This document shows, in pieces, positions 34,694-46,865 of a stretch of DNA of 64,000 nucleotides. Within the stretch, counting starts at the first letter, position 1, and every line of letters begins with the position of its first letter. Below the pieces are notes generated by a model. That model saw only the letters and a list, made by a program, of their open reading frames with translations. It did no database searches and was not told where the DNA came from. The translations under genes and the position numbers were made by a program. Source of the stretch: Coix lacryma-jobi var. lacryma-jobi (Eukaryota; Streptophyta; Magnoliopsida; Poales; Poaceae); NCBI GenBank assembly GCA_009763385.1, contig CM019831.1, positions 87,889,845-87,953,844 of the forward strand. Reading direction: 5' to 3'.

Positions 34694-36618
34694 TAAAAGC
34701 CCTAGTTTAATTTTGGTTAATTGATGAAACCTATTTGGTCTAATCCTATTGCTAAACATGTGTGTAGCTATTAAGAAAGGATTGGGACCAAGCCAAGTGG
34801 TGGAGCTAACAAGGCGGCAACCATGGAGGATGGTGATAAGACACAAGTACTCAAGAAATCGAGTGCTCTACCCTTGGTGAAACGAAGAAGAGAAGATATG
34901 GAGCAAATAGGCCCGAAAGCAAAGGTATAACCTATAGGGCTCTTTGTTTTGGTGATCAAGACACTTAGCGAGTGTGATCACATTTAGGATACATAGCCGT
35001 ACTATTAAGAGGAGATTATTCACGGCTTATGCGGTGTTCAAGTGCCACTAGGTGTTCTCTAACATATCGATGATATAGACCTAGTGAGTGACCAACAAAA
35101 TCCTTGAAAATGCTTTGCAAAATGCTAACACACGTACACAAGTGATAAAACACTTTGGTGTTGGCACATGGAAGCAAGGGTAGAAGTTAGACATTGAAAG
35201 GTGTTGTGTTAGGGGCATCGGACGCTGCTGGCGGCAGCATCGGACGCTGGGCCGAGCATCCGGTGGCAAACCCTAACCACTGACATTTGTTGAGGGAGCA
35301 TCGGACGCTAACAAAACACTGTTGCAGAGTCCGATGGTTATGAAGTGGCGCGAGCGTACTTTCCAGGGAGCATCGGACGCTGGCCTACGTCCGATGCCGA
35401 TCCATCGGACGCGTCCGATGTGTTTTGGAGCGTTTTGGAACCTTACTGTTGTGTCATCGGACGCATGGGTTGAGCGTCCGGTGCTATCGTTCCGGCGCGT
35501 CTGATGTAGCGCCAAAATGAGCTGAAAAGAGTGAGTGGCATCGGAGCGTCCGATGCCTGGCATCGGCGCGTCCGATGCCTGGCATCGGCGCGTCCGATGC
35601 CACATTAACCATGGCGCGAAAGAATATGACCGTTGGGATCTGACGACTCGAATTCGTATCTGGGGGACACGTGGTGCTCATCGGAGCATCGGACGCTGGG
35701 CCCCGACACCGGCGCGTCCGATGCCTCTGTTTCAGGCCCAACGGCTAGGCCGACTTGTGTGGCCTATTTAAGGGGGTTGGCCGGCTCACTTGGACTTACT
35801 CTTGCACATTTTGATTCTTAAGCATTCTAGTGAGCTTTGGCAAGCCTCCCAACTCATCTCCCAAGTTGATTTGATCAAACCAAGTGAGATTGAGTGATCT
35901 AGTGCGTGATTTGAAAGAGTTCAATCTAGTGGCACTAGTTCTTCGCATCGGCATTGAGTTTTCTTGTTACTCTTGGCATTTGTCGGTGCCTAGACGGCTT
36001 GGAGGCGTTGAGGTGGATTTGGCAAGTGAAGGAGATTGTTCTTGGCCACCACCGACCATGATTGTGAGAGGTTTTGGAGCCTCACCTCGCCGGAGTGGCA
36101 AGAGGCATCCTTAGTGGATTGCTCGTGTCATTGAGCTACCTCACTAGCGGTAGATTCTTGTGGCGCTCTTTGTGAGCTTGGCTTTGTGTCAATTAGCCAC
36201 CGGGTCACCTAGTGTTGGTCGACACAACAGAGAGTAGCGTGCCGGCAAGCACGTGAGCCTCGGGATAAATCTTGATGTCCCGTGTGCTTATTGTGATTGC
36301 TTCCACATCTTGGTGATTGGTCTTCATATTTATATTCTTGGTGGTTGGCATCTTAAGTGGATTTCATCGGTGATTGGCTCTCTACTAGACGATCCCGAAG
36401 GCTCGGTGAAATAACTTCTATCTAGCTCATTTACTTTGTGAATTTACGTCGAGCTATTTATTTGTGTACTTCTATCACTTGTTGTATATTTTTGTCATAT
36501 ACCTTGTGTACTAATATTGTGATTAGTTTTCATAGTTCATTCTTTGCACACACTTGTTTTTCTTCTATCATCTTGGTAATAGTTGTGCTAGAGCTAGTTT
36601 ATTCCACATTAGTTTCTA
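34694..36618 (+). repeat. F 3' LTR, truncated
   Basis: Matches the 5' LTR but starts TAAAAGCCC where the 5' LTR starts TGGAAGCCC. It stops at 36,618 inside the segment reading TTAGTTTCTA. About 200 bp of LTR end are missing, replaced by a CACTA-like terminus. Confidence 0.88.
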
Positions 36619-37090
36619 CACTACAAACTTTTGACCCTTTTGCCACGCTTTTTTGACGCAACGACAAGATTTGGTTGCAATACAGGGTGTTATCGCAACC
36701 ATTTGCGTTGTTGGTTGCGATAGGTCAATTTTTTACCACGCAAATTGTTTTGTGGCACAAAGTGCGGAGATCGTTGCAATAAATAAGCGCTATCGCAACC
36801 AATTATAGACCTGTTGCAATAGGTAATCACTGTTGCCACGATTATATTTGCGTTGCGGGCAGTTTTAATGGCGTTGCAAAATCGAGAAGATATTACAATG
36901 CTCTTTAATCGATAGTTGCAATAAGTGATAAGTTTTGCCACGATAGCTTTGATGTTGCAAGTAGTTTTATTGCGTTGTAATATCAAGAAGATATTGCAAC
37001 TATTTATTAATGGTTGTGACAGAGCACGTATCTTGCAACGTCCATTAGTCATTGCAATACCTTAGTTCACCATCCATATGCAGTATCATT
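36619..37090. mobile_element. CACTA-type transposon terminus
   Basis: Starts with CACTACAAAC, the hallmark end of En/Spm elements, exactly where the LTR is interrupted. The next 450 bp repeat GTTGCAAT and TTGCGAT motifs in both orientations, as expected of CACTA subterminal regions. I found no matching TTGTAGTG end, so only one terminus is supported. Confidence 0.65.
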
Positions 37091-38278
37091 GTAAATATTT
37101 AGTTAAAAAAATATTTATGTTGATAAAACAAAATCTACCCTACTAAAGCACTAACAATTTTCTTTACTTGGTATACCAAATAAACTTCCTCCGCTGAGAG
37201 GGTCACCCTTCGCACACCCCAAAAAATGTACCCAGAAAAATAACTCCATAGAAATCAACCATCCAGATTAATTCTCAATCTTCTCTCTCATTAGTCACTC
37301 AAATCCGACGATCAGGATCGCGTGTATGGTATCATCAGCATCGCCCGCACCCGCACGCGCTCTGCCACCCACACGTGTTGTGTGGCAGAACCAGAGATCG
37401 AATCCCCACCTACTCCATATAATAAATAAAATAAACGTAGAGAAACTCATGGCGCAGAAGTAAAAAATACGAGGCACGGTCAGGAGCCGGCGGCGGCAGC
37501 TCCGCTCCACGCGCAGGAGCTCTCGCGCTTAGGGTTTGGGCGAAAGACACGTCGGCTGCTTAGGCAACTTGGGCGTGTGCGGGGTGCGTGATCGTGGCAC
37601 GGCGGCTAGGTGACCCAATGCTGCGCGTGGTGCCGGACGCGCGAGGGCGGGATCAGACGGAGACATCAGGGAAGGGCGCACCAGGCGAACCGGGGGGCTT
37701 GGGGTCGCGGTGTTGTCCCACTCCCATCGCAGCAAGTAAGCCAAGCGGGGGCGGGCCATCGCACGACGATGAACAAATTACCGACCCGACCCAGATCGTG
37801 CTCGTGGTCGCCGAGCGCCCGGGCCAAAATCACGACGAAGTGCGGCAAACGGACGACGAGTGCCGCACGGCATCGCGGGACGCGGAAATCAAACTAGCTG
37901 GCACGACATGCCGTGACCTGGCAATTCCCAGGAGACCCTGCAAGATCCACAGCTGTCGGCGTCCACCTTCTTCTCCTCTCACGGTCGCTCGGCTCCTATG
38001 TGCATAGTGAGATGAAGGAGGTAGTGGTAGTGGTTGTCACCTACCTTGGGCGGTTGGGCCATTCCTCTCTGCCTCCATCCGGCCTTTACCACAAACCCTA
38101 TCTGATCATAGCAGCCATGGTCGCCATCGCCGTGTTCCTCACTTATCGCTGGCTCGTATGGCACCAGTGCCGCAACCCTTGTGGCAACGAGGATCTACGA
38201 AAGCTGCTGGAGACCTGGAGTTCGACTTTCAGCTATAGACCAAACCGGCGTCTAGTGTATGTAGCCTATATGTAAGAC
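37091..38278. other. Unclassified sequence, GC-rich in the middle
   Basis: May be the interior of the CACTA-like element or captured sequence. About 37,500-38,270 is GC-rich, and open frames of 60-139 codons overlap there on both strands without recognisable domains. No gene is supported. Confidence 0.4.
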
Positions 38279-38880
38279 GGGCAAATTACCCGTTACCCAT
38301 TACCCAAACCCAATTTACCCGAACCCGAACTACCCGAACCCAGAATACCCGATCATAAATTCGAATAGCAACTCTAGAAACCTGAAATTATTTTGGGTAA
38401 TTCGGGTAATATGTCTCGGTACCCGAACTACCCATATAACCCGATCTGTATATTTTTTGAGCTTACCAATTTGTACTAAGATCATTGCCACTCACGATGC
38501 CCCTTGAGTCCTTCACGTTCACAAGCTTGTGGCCTAGCCCACTTAATAACAAGCAGCCGAGCACCTTGTATAGAAAAAGCGAGTCGCCAATGATGATATT
38601 TTTGTTTGTAAAAAAATGATGGTATTTCTGAACCGTACGTCTATGCCATGTCTATTTGTTCTAGTCTCTAAAAATGTTGTAAAATTGTTGTATGTTGCTT
38701 TGTATATTTATTACTCTATAAAATATTGTGAAAAACTATTGTTTATTATTTTAAAATGTAGCTAGAATTCTATTAAAAGCGATGCTTTTTAAATTTCGGG
38801 TAGAACAGGTATTACCCGAACTCGGACCCGAAATATCGGGTACCCAAAAATTCGGGAAACTCGAATGCCCAGGCCCGGCT
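38279..38880. repeat. Region rich in TACCCGAA and TTCGGGTA motifs
   Basis: Irregular repeats of ACCCGAA cluster at both ends, facing one another (38,285-38,450 and 38,795-38,870), with AT-rich sequence between. This is like the subterminal motifs of small nonautonomous hAT elements. Exact ends and target duplications were not found. A similar motif occurs at 43,945-44,540. Confidence 0.45.
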
Positions 38881-41393
38881 ATATGATAGCAGCAGGACTA
38901 ACTATATACTCTGTATATCAATTCTCCGAGCAGATGAAAGCCTGGGCGAAGCAGGAGTTAAGACTCGTGAACTGATGTTTTTCTATGCAAAACTAATGCA
39001 TAAAAATAATCACATTTGGCAGGAGAATGTTGAAGCCTAAATAATCAAGTTAGTTTTCTCGTGTCCAACAAATCTCTACTGCTAAAAAGACTGACTATGT
39101 GTTTGGTCAATAAATCAAAACTTAGCAGGTTTGTTATCTTCTTCTTTCTTCAGTAAATAATATTTTACATGTCTGATCCTATGTTCCAAGCTTTAAGACA
39201 GAAGGCATATTTATATTTTCATATATGCTTTTCAATGTTGCATGGGTAATATAGATATAATATTGATCTCTAAAATATGGGAGGGCTGTGGAGTTTCAGA
39301 TTTTCCGTGGCGTTAGCACGGCCACTATGCTAGTATATGTAATTAGTCAATAGAATATCATATGAGTTGAATCCTATTAATTACGTCACTTGATTAAAAC
39401 ACTACAATGGTTAATTAAAAATATTGTAAAAAAGCTAGTAGAAGGTTTTGAACCCGAGACCTACTGTTGGTTGCGATAAGTAAAATTTAAAAAAACCACA
39501 ATGGTTAACTAAAAATATAGTAAGAAATGCTTGTAAAAGGTTTTGAACTTGAGATGTCACAGTTCTTACCATTGGACCATAGTCATATTTATGTTAGCCA
39601 TAGCTACAAGATTTATAGAAATAATATAAACCTAGGTATTGAAATAAGATCTAATTTTTCTATATGCATGGTATATGCGCTTCCCAAGGTGTCGTACAGG
39701 CATCATCTTCCCCAGGAGTCGCGACCCCTTGCATCAAAAAAAAAAAGACTCGCGACCCTCTATTGCTTCGTGTGGCCATGCAGTGGAGCTGTGAAAGGCA
39801 CGTAGGCAACGCTGCACGCAAGAGCCACTGAACAAGTTGTACAGCTTGATGTTATAGTACAAGCCAAATAAAATGATCTTGATGATTTCTAGATGACCAA
39901 TGCTGGTACACTACGTACTGATTACTACTACTAGTGAGCTGAGTCTAAAATAGCAAATACATGTACTAATTCCAAACTCTGTCAGAGTTTCAAAACTGTA
40001 TTATAGATGAGCATGTAAGTGAGTTCAGAGTTTCAGTGGACAGGCCTGAAACTCACTTTCCAAACTCTGTACCTTGTCTCATACAGTGGTAGACCAAATA
40101 GAGGTATGGTATAAACACAGACTTGGGTTGGTTCACCATTATCTCCAACAAGAGTACAACCAAAAACTCACTAAGTTGAGCAGTAGAAATTACTGAAAAT
40201 CAGTACATGCTGACTGCAGTTATGTTCAGAACATTCAGAGAAATGATCATTGAAATAAATATAAGGGTCGACGCCTCACCGTTCAGCTTTCCTTCGGTCG
40301 CCTCCAGTTTCAGCTTCGGACGCATCCTGTTCGAAGTCGGAGTCCGAATCGGGATCGACGATGAGCAGCACGGGCATGAACACTGGCCGAGCGAGTTCCG
40401 CGCTTGTGTCCGAACATTCTGGCTACGCTTGCCGCCGGTCATGGTCGCCGTCTCCGCCGCCCCCGCCACTGCCATCGAGGCCTCGCCACTGTCACCCGTG
40501 GGGATGGGGAATTTGGAGGAGGTATGGTGTATGGGATTGAGGGAGGTGGTGTGCTGCACGGGATGAGGAATTTGGGGGAGGTGGTGCGTGTAGGGGGAGG
40601 TGGTGTAGTGTGTGGTGGGGTTCAGTAGTGGGCCGGTCCATTAGCGCGAACGAGTTTATTGTTGCCCTGCTATTGCTATGTTCTATAACTTTAGTACCAC
40701 CTCGAATATTTAAGGAGAGGCAACACAGTTTCAAAATGGAAGTGTTAGAACCACCTCGAACTTTTTATACCATGCTCTGTATGAACTGATTTGTGCACTT
40801 CGCTAGGTCTACTTGGGCCGTGCGTTGCTGGGCTTCTGTGTGCGATTGAGCCTGTTTGCCTCCAATATGCGGTCGAGCCTGGTGATGCACTTGAGGTCTG
40901 CTTGGGCCGTACGTTGCTGAGCTCCTGTGTGTGATTGAGCCTGTTTGCCTTCCAGCCTGGTGTTGCACTTGGCTCTATGCAGGCCCTAGTTAGTGCCAAT
41001 TTTTTTTGGATTTATTTCATTCTATATTTCATATTTTGTATCTAAACTTTTCAATTCAATATTATATAATTCCATATTTTATATTTTTGTCTAATCTTTC
41101 AAATTGAACGCATTGAGTTTTTCAAAAATGTAATCATAGTTTTCATTTTTTTATCTAAAATTTTCAATTCAATAATTCTATATTTTATATTTTTTTGTCT
41201 AATCTTTTAAATTGAATGCATTGAATTTTTCAAAAATATAATTATAGTTTCTAAAACATAGTTTTTTTTTAAAAAAATCTTAATATAGTTTTTCTAGGTA
41301 GCTCGCTCGACATGGCTGGTTAGTTAGCGAGCTCAAGCTAACTCAGCTCGGCTCATTAGCGACCTCCTCTAGCTAGATCAGCTCTTTAGGCTC
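38881..41393. other. Unclassified repetitive region with three local tandem duplications
   Basis: No gene is supported. Direct repeats with periods of about 90-115 bp lie at 39,403-39,560, 40,795-40,960 and 41,041-41,250. The last is AT-rich and repeats TTTTTCAAAAATATAAT-type sequence. A G-rich stretch lies at about 40,500-40,620. Open frames up to 119 codons (about 40,200-40,566) have no recognisable domain. Confidence 0.5.
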
Positions 41394-41429
41394 GACCATG
41401 CTGTAATCGGATGGCCGGCCGGCTGCAGC

Positions 41430-43525
41430 TGGAAGCCCTAGTTTGATTTTGGTTAATTGATGAAACCTATTTGGTCTAATCCTATTGCTATGCATGTGTG
41501 TAGCTATTAAGAAAGGATTAGGACCAAGCTAAGTGGTGGAGCTAACAAGGCGGCAACCATGGAGGATGGTGATAAGACACAAGTACTCAAGAAATCGAGT
41601 GTTCTACCCTTGGTGAAACGAAGAAGAGAAGATATGGAGCAAATAGGCCCGAAAGCAAAGGTATAACCTATAGGGCTCTTTGTTTTGGTGGTCAAGACAC
41701 TTAGCGAGTATGATCACATTTAGGATACATAGCCGTACTATCAAGAGGAGATTATTCACGGCTTATGCGGTGTTCAAGTGTCACTAGGTGTTCTCTAACA
41801 TATCGATGATATAGACCTAGTGAGTGACCAACAAAATCCTTGAAAATGCTTTGCAAAATGCTAACACACGTACACAAGTGATGAAACACTTTGGTGTTGG
41901 CACATGGAAGCAAGGGTAGAAGTTAGACATTGAAAGGTGTTGTGTTAGGGGCATCAGACGCTGCTGGCGGCAGCATCGGACGCTGGGCCGAGCGTCCGGT
42001 GGCAAACCCTAACCACTGACATTTGTTGAGGGAGCATCGGACGCTGGCAACGGACGCTGGCAAAACACTGTTGCAGAGTCCGATGGCTATGACGTGGCGT
42101 GAGCGTACTTTCCAGCGAGCATCGGACGCTGGCCTGCGTCCGATGCCGATCCATCGGACGCGTCCGATGTGTTTTGGAGCATTCTGGAACCTTACTGTTG
42201 TGTCATCGGACGTAGGGGTTGAGCGTCCGGTGCTATCATTCCGGCGCGTCCGATATAGCGCCAAAATAAGCTGAAAAGAGTGAGTGGCATCGGAGCGTCC
42301 GATGCCTGGCATCGGCGCGTCCGATGCCACATTAACCATGGCGCGAAGGAATATGACCGTTGGGATCTGATGGCTCGAATTTGTATCTGGGGACACGTGG
42401 TGCTCATCGGAGCAGCGTCCGATGGCCCTGACACCGGCGCGTCCGATGCCTCTGTTTCAGGCCCAACGGCTAGGCCGACTTGTGTGGCCTATTTAAGGGG
42501 GTTGGCCGGCTCACTTGGACTTACTCTTGCACGTTTTGATTCTTAAGCATTCTAGTGAGCTTTGGCAAGCCTCCCAACTCATCTCCCAAGTTGATTTGAT
42601 CAAACCAAGTGAGATTGAGTGATCTAGTGCGTGATTTGAAAGAGTTCAATCTAGTGACACTAGTTCTTCGCATCGGCATTGAGTTTTCTTGTTACTCTTG
42701 GCATTTGTCGGTGCCTAGACGGCTTGGAGGCGTTGAGGTGGATTTGGCAAGTGAAGGAGATTGTTCTTGGCCACCACCGACCATGATTGTGAGAGGTTTT
42801 GGAGCCTCACCTCGCCGGAGTGGCAAGAGGCATCCTTAGTGGATTGCTCGTGTCATTGAGCTACCTCACTAGCGGTAGATTCTTGTGGCGCTCTTTGTGA
42901 GCTTGGCTTTGTGTCAATTAGCCACCGGGTCACCTAGTGTTGGTCGACACAACAGAGAGTAGCGTGCCGGCAAGCACGTGAGCCTCGGGATAAATCTTGA
43001 TGTCCCGTGTGCTTATTGTGATTGCTTCCACATCTTGGTGATTGGTCTTCATATTTATATTCTTGGTGGTTGGCATCTTAAGTCGATTTCATCGGTGATT
43101 GGCTCTCTACTAGACGATCCCGAAGGCTCGGTGAAATAACTTCTATCTAGCTCATTTACTTTGTGAATTTACATCGAGCTATTTATTTGTGTACTTCTAT
43201 CACTTGTTGTATATTTTTGTCATATACCTTGTGTAGTGATATTGTGATTAGTTTACATAGTTTATTCTTTGCACACACTTGTTTTTCTTCTATCATCTTG
43301 GTAATAGTTGTGATAAAGCTAGTTTATTCCGCATTAGTTTCTAGCTCTAATTGCTTGTGTGCTATAGTTATATTAGGTAGAATTATTGGATAGGTGGTTT
43401 GCAAAACACTATTAGGCTAGCGCAAAAAGCTTCACCATTTGTTATACTAATAGTGTTTGCCTAAGTAATTTTGTAGATTTCTTAATTAGGCTATTCACCC
43501 CCCTCTAGCCAATTCGGACCTTTCA
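41430..43525 (+). repeat. Family B solo LTR (2,096 bp)
   Basis: Starts TGGAAGCCCTAG, ends GGACCTTTCA, and is flanked by the perfect 5-bp duplication GCAGC (41,425-41,429 and 43,526-43,530). It is the product of recombination between two LTRs. It is complete, including the promoter-upstream array at 41,950-42,450. The 36 bp before it also precede the F 5' LTR. Confidence 0.92.
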
Positions 43526-44548
43526 GCAGCCCTCGTTGTGTGAGAGAGAGGGGGACAAAGGAAAGAAGGAGCAGCGCACAACCATGGTCGCAGGAGTTGC
43601 GCACGAGAGGATAAGTGTAGGCAGGCGGTGGAGTAAAAGATGCCTCTCATTTTTTAATGGGCCATGCGGACTCGTTAGATTGAAGTTGCGGGAGACAAAA
43701 GGAGAACGCGCCACCCGTCTGGAAAAGTACGGACGTCTGAGGTATATCATTTCCGTTAAACTTTTATACTAAAAGTACAAGGATCACATGATAAGATAAT
43801 AATACTATAAAATTAAATACTAAAATTAAAGTGATAGTCAATACAAAAGACAAAATTCATGTAAATAGATAGGTGATTCCTAGGCGATCATGGCATCGTC
43901 CGGCGACATCGGAGGATTAGCTTCCGGTTAAAGATGTTAATGGGTACCAGAAACCCGAAACCCGATAGATTCTTACCCTATTAGGGTGAGGATATGAGTT
44001 GACTTTTCTACTTATGGGTTTGTTAAAGGACAAAAAGTTAAATCCAGTGGGTTTATGGGTGTGGGTCTAGAAGCATAGTACCCAACTCGTAAATCCATGG
44101 GTTTTTTAAACCCGGTCTATAACTCAAAAATATTTATCTACCCTATAAAAAAGTTTACAAATTATTTATTTTAATTAATTTCATCATATTGGATTACCCA
44201 TCGTCCTAAATCTTATGAAAAATATGAGCAATTTGAATATGTTAAAAAACATAACCATTAACTATAATATTTTTGAAAGAGGAAAAAGACAAAAATTAAA
44301 ATATGGTTTTGGTGACCTTGCTTCCGTGTATAAGAGAAGCATATATATAGCTATATAAACAAATCGAGAGTAGAACATAATAAACTTAAAAAATGAAACG
44401 TGGTTCCATAAACTCATGGGCATAAGTTGAATTCATGGGCGACCCGATGGTCACTTGAAACCCGATGGACATAAGTTTGGACACAAAATAAAACTCGTGA
44501 TAGTTCATGAGTTTTTTAGCGGGTTGACTTTAGGTTCGTGGGCATGGG
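43526..44548. other. Right flank of the solo LTR, with repeated CCCGA motifs
   Basis: 43,526-43,760 may be the right part of the element split by the solo LTR. 43,945-44,540 is rich in AACCCGA and GGGTT motifs and resembles a small DNA transposon with AT-rich centre. No gene is supported. Confidence 0.4.
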
Positions 44549-44849
44549 TGAAAGGTCCTAAATGGCTAGAGGGGGGTGAATAGCCTAATAAAAATTCTAC
44601 AACAACATTAAACACCTTTGTTCATAACTAAATGGCGAAGCACAGGTTGCACTAGCTCTAAGTCAAATGGAAGGCACCTATTCACAATTCAAAATAATTA
44701 TGATCTCTATTGTCACACAATGGCTTGGTTGCGAAATTACAACTATGTGAGCAATATGAACAAGTAATTATGCTACTCTACATAATAAGCAAAGTAACTA
44801 GCAACAAGTAGATACAATTACTCCTAGCAACGAAGAGGTAATGTAAATA
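44549..44849 (-). repeat. Family B LTR fragment
   Basis: Reads TGAAAGGTCC on the plus strand, the reverse complement of a family B LTR end, then the C-rich tract AGGGGGGTGAATAGCC. It continues until E3 interrupts it at 44,850. Only about 300 bp of the LTR are left here. Confidence 0.8.
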
Positions 44850-45094
44850 TGAAGGACCGAATTGGCGGCCAGAGGGGGTGAATGGGAGCCTCGAATTTCT
44901 TCTAGAGAAATGATGGCCCTTGTCCCAGAAAATCACCCAAAAGCAAAACCAACAAGCGTGATGTCCACGACCCAAGTGATTGGGTGGATGTTCCCTAGGA
45001 ACACAGCGGGACACCATAAGAAAGCTCACACAAAAAGCCGGAACGAAGATCGGACGAACACCAAAGAAACCGCGGACGAGAACATGCAAAACTG

Positions 45095-45420
45095 CTCTGA
45101 CCGGACTCTGGGGTGCGTCCGGTCAATGATGATCGGACGCGTCCGGTCAGAGAAACTCAGTCTCAGTTGCTATCTGTGTTGGACCGGACACTGTGCCGAG
45201 TGCGTCCGGGCAACACTTGAACCAGTGTCCAGTCACTACTACCTGATGAGTAGTAGCGATGCGTCCGGTCAGAAGCAACTGGTGCGTCCTATCAGGTTCT
45301 CGCGAAACTAAGCAGCAGAGCCTTCAACGACCGGACTCACTGGTTAGAGTCCGATCATCCCGTGGCCTGAGTCTGGTCACCCCGAAACAGTGCAGTTCGT
45401 CCACTGATTCGACTCGATCC
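45095..45420 (-). repeat. GTCCGGTC / GACCGGAC array in the E3 leader
   Basis: About ten GGTCCGATC-, GACCGGAC- or GCGTCCGGTC-type copies, including the palindrome GATCGGACGCGTCCGGTC. It holds the leader position where E1 and E4 have the GGACNGTCC type. Confidence 0.82.
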
Positions 45421-46211
45421 CCCTCAAATCAAAACCACTAAGGTTCAAACTATGTGAAGGGAGTCACAAGGAGGATAGTGAGCTACTCCTAGGAGATCAT
45501 GGCTCGAACCTATCTCCAAATCAATGAATCGAAGAAGTTCGGGGAAAGGAGATGAACACGATCCAAAACGAAAATGATTCGATCTACTAGCTCGTGAGGT
45601 TAGAGATGAATTCCATCAGTGAAAAGAAGCGCCTCATGATCTAGCACAAGTGGGTTCAAACGGAATCGAAAACCGTCTCACGGAGAAGAAGAACTAGGCA
45701 AATCTCCGAGAGGGCAAAAACCTAAAACGCGAAGAACACATGAACAAGTGACGAATCGAACTCGATTTTAGTTGTGTCTCAAACCCACGAGACAACAACG
45801 AGATTATGGTCTCATTTCCTCAAAATCCAAATACACAGAGGTATGATTATTGTCTCTCTGTGGATCACATGCAACAGTATGGAAGAAAACCTAAGCGAAG
45901 GCTAGAGAATGAAAGCTGCAAGGATTGGGAGAGAGGAGGGGCTGCCTCTCTACTTATAGCCTAATACACTTATTCCCCTTCTACCCCTAGATACAAGAGC
46001 GAACAGGCCAACCCTAGGGGTATCCCGGTCCAACTCTGCCAAGTCTTGATCCGACGGCCACGCGCCTTCCTCATCCTTAGCTTCGCCTCGACGCAAGCCT
46101 CAGGATGCCGCCACATGTCGTCCTGTCGACCGCCGAGCCTTCCTCGCCGATAGCTTCACCACAACGCAAGCCTCTCGGCGTCGCCACGCATCGACCGTCC
46201 TTTTTGGACCT

Positions 46212-46430
46212 CTCCCCGGTTTTGAGGCTAAAATCGAGAAACCAGTCCTCAGGCTGAGTTTTGTGGCCTAAACTTAGAAACCCGCCAGCCAAGGTTTTGA
46301 GGCCCAAACCTGGAAACCATCCACGCCGAGTTTTGAGGCCCAAACTCAGAAACCGGCCACCCCGAGTTTTGAGGCCCAAACTCGGAAACCATCGAGGGTA
46401 GTTTTTTGAGACTCAACTACCAAACCCGCG
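46212..46430 (-). repeat. Hairpin-module array in U3 of the E3 LTR
   Basis: Modules of the form stem, TGAGGCCC-like loop, stem, then GAAACC. Stems include CCGAGTTT with AAACTCGG. The first module and two others have lost pairing on one arm, consistent with decay. Confidence 0.82.
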
Positions 46431-46865
46431 TCGTAGATGGGATGTGGTTCGCACACCCCGACCACCGGCATCGATGTCGATGCATGTCCAGCCTCCACAT
46501 CGGGCACAACACCTTCGCCTTCCTTCTCGGCCTCCCGCCAAGTGTCACAACGCCATCGTCTTCCTCCCGACTCGGCCGATGCACCGCACATCCCCATGTG
46601 CTCTTGGCCGCCGATGCCACGTGCCAGTTACCACAGCTGGTCCTCGGGCCTCCTGGTCTGTTGGTCCAAGCCTCACATCCGCCCTTCACCGCTCTTGGTC
46701 CATCGGCACGGCACATCTCTACTTGACCTTCACCTCGCCATTGAGCACTATCTCCAAGCTCCACACCTGCACATCAACACAGCCAAGAGACACATGTTGC
46801 CTATTGACCGATCGCTCATCACTCAGAAAGGAACCACAAGGGCACATATCAACCTTGTGTTCGCA

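Larger units (their letters stand above)
26209..36618 (+). mobile_element. F: near-complete Ty1/copia element, family B
   Basis: Layout: 5' LTR 26,209-28,319, PBS at 28,322, gag 28,378-30,414, pol 30,426-33,614, a noncoding region, PPT at 34,683-34,693, and a 3' LTR from 34,694 that is cut off at 36,618. The preceding 5 bp are GCAAC. No matching right-hand duplication is adjacent because the 3' LTR end is missing. It is the least decayed element in the window, with an open gag and only a few frame breaks in pol. Confidence 0.92.
44850..46865 (-). repeat. E3 3' LTR (family A, 2,016 bp)
   Basis: On the plus strand it reads TGAAGGACCG at the left, and at the right CGCA followed by the PPT complement ATCTCCCACTTGATG. 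The promoter TATAAGTAG lies near 45,955. The leader array (45,095-45,420) uses the GACCGGAC/GTCCGGTC motif. The hairpin array lies at 46,212-46,430. Confidence 0.88.

Noticed and set aside
37588..38007. A 139-codon open frame in the GC-rich part of the unclassified region
   Set aside because: Overlaps other frames on both strands, shows no domain or codon signal, and lies within a probable transposon.
40200..40566. Overlapping 119-codon open frames on both strands
   Set aside because: Two equal-length opposite frames in repeated GC-rich sequence are a typical artefact; no recognisable domain.
36619..41393. A complete CACTA transposon with both ends
   Set aside because: Only the left CACTA end is visible. 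I could not find a matching inverted end or the continuation of the interrupted LTR.
44862..45311. A 149-codon plus-strand open frame in the E3 LTR
   Set aside because: Antisense LTR sequence with repeated GTCCGG units; not conserved as a protein in E2 or E4.
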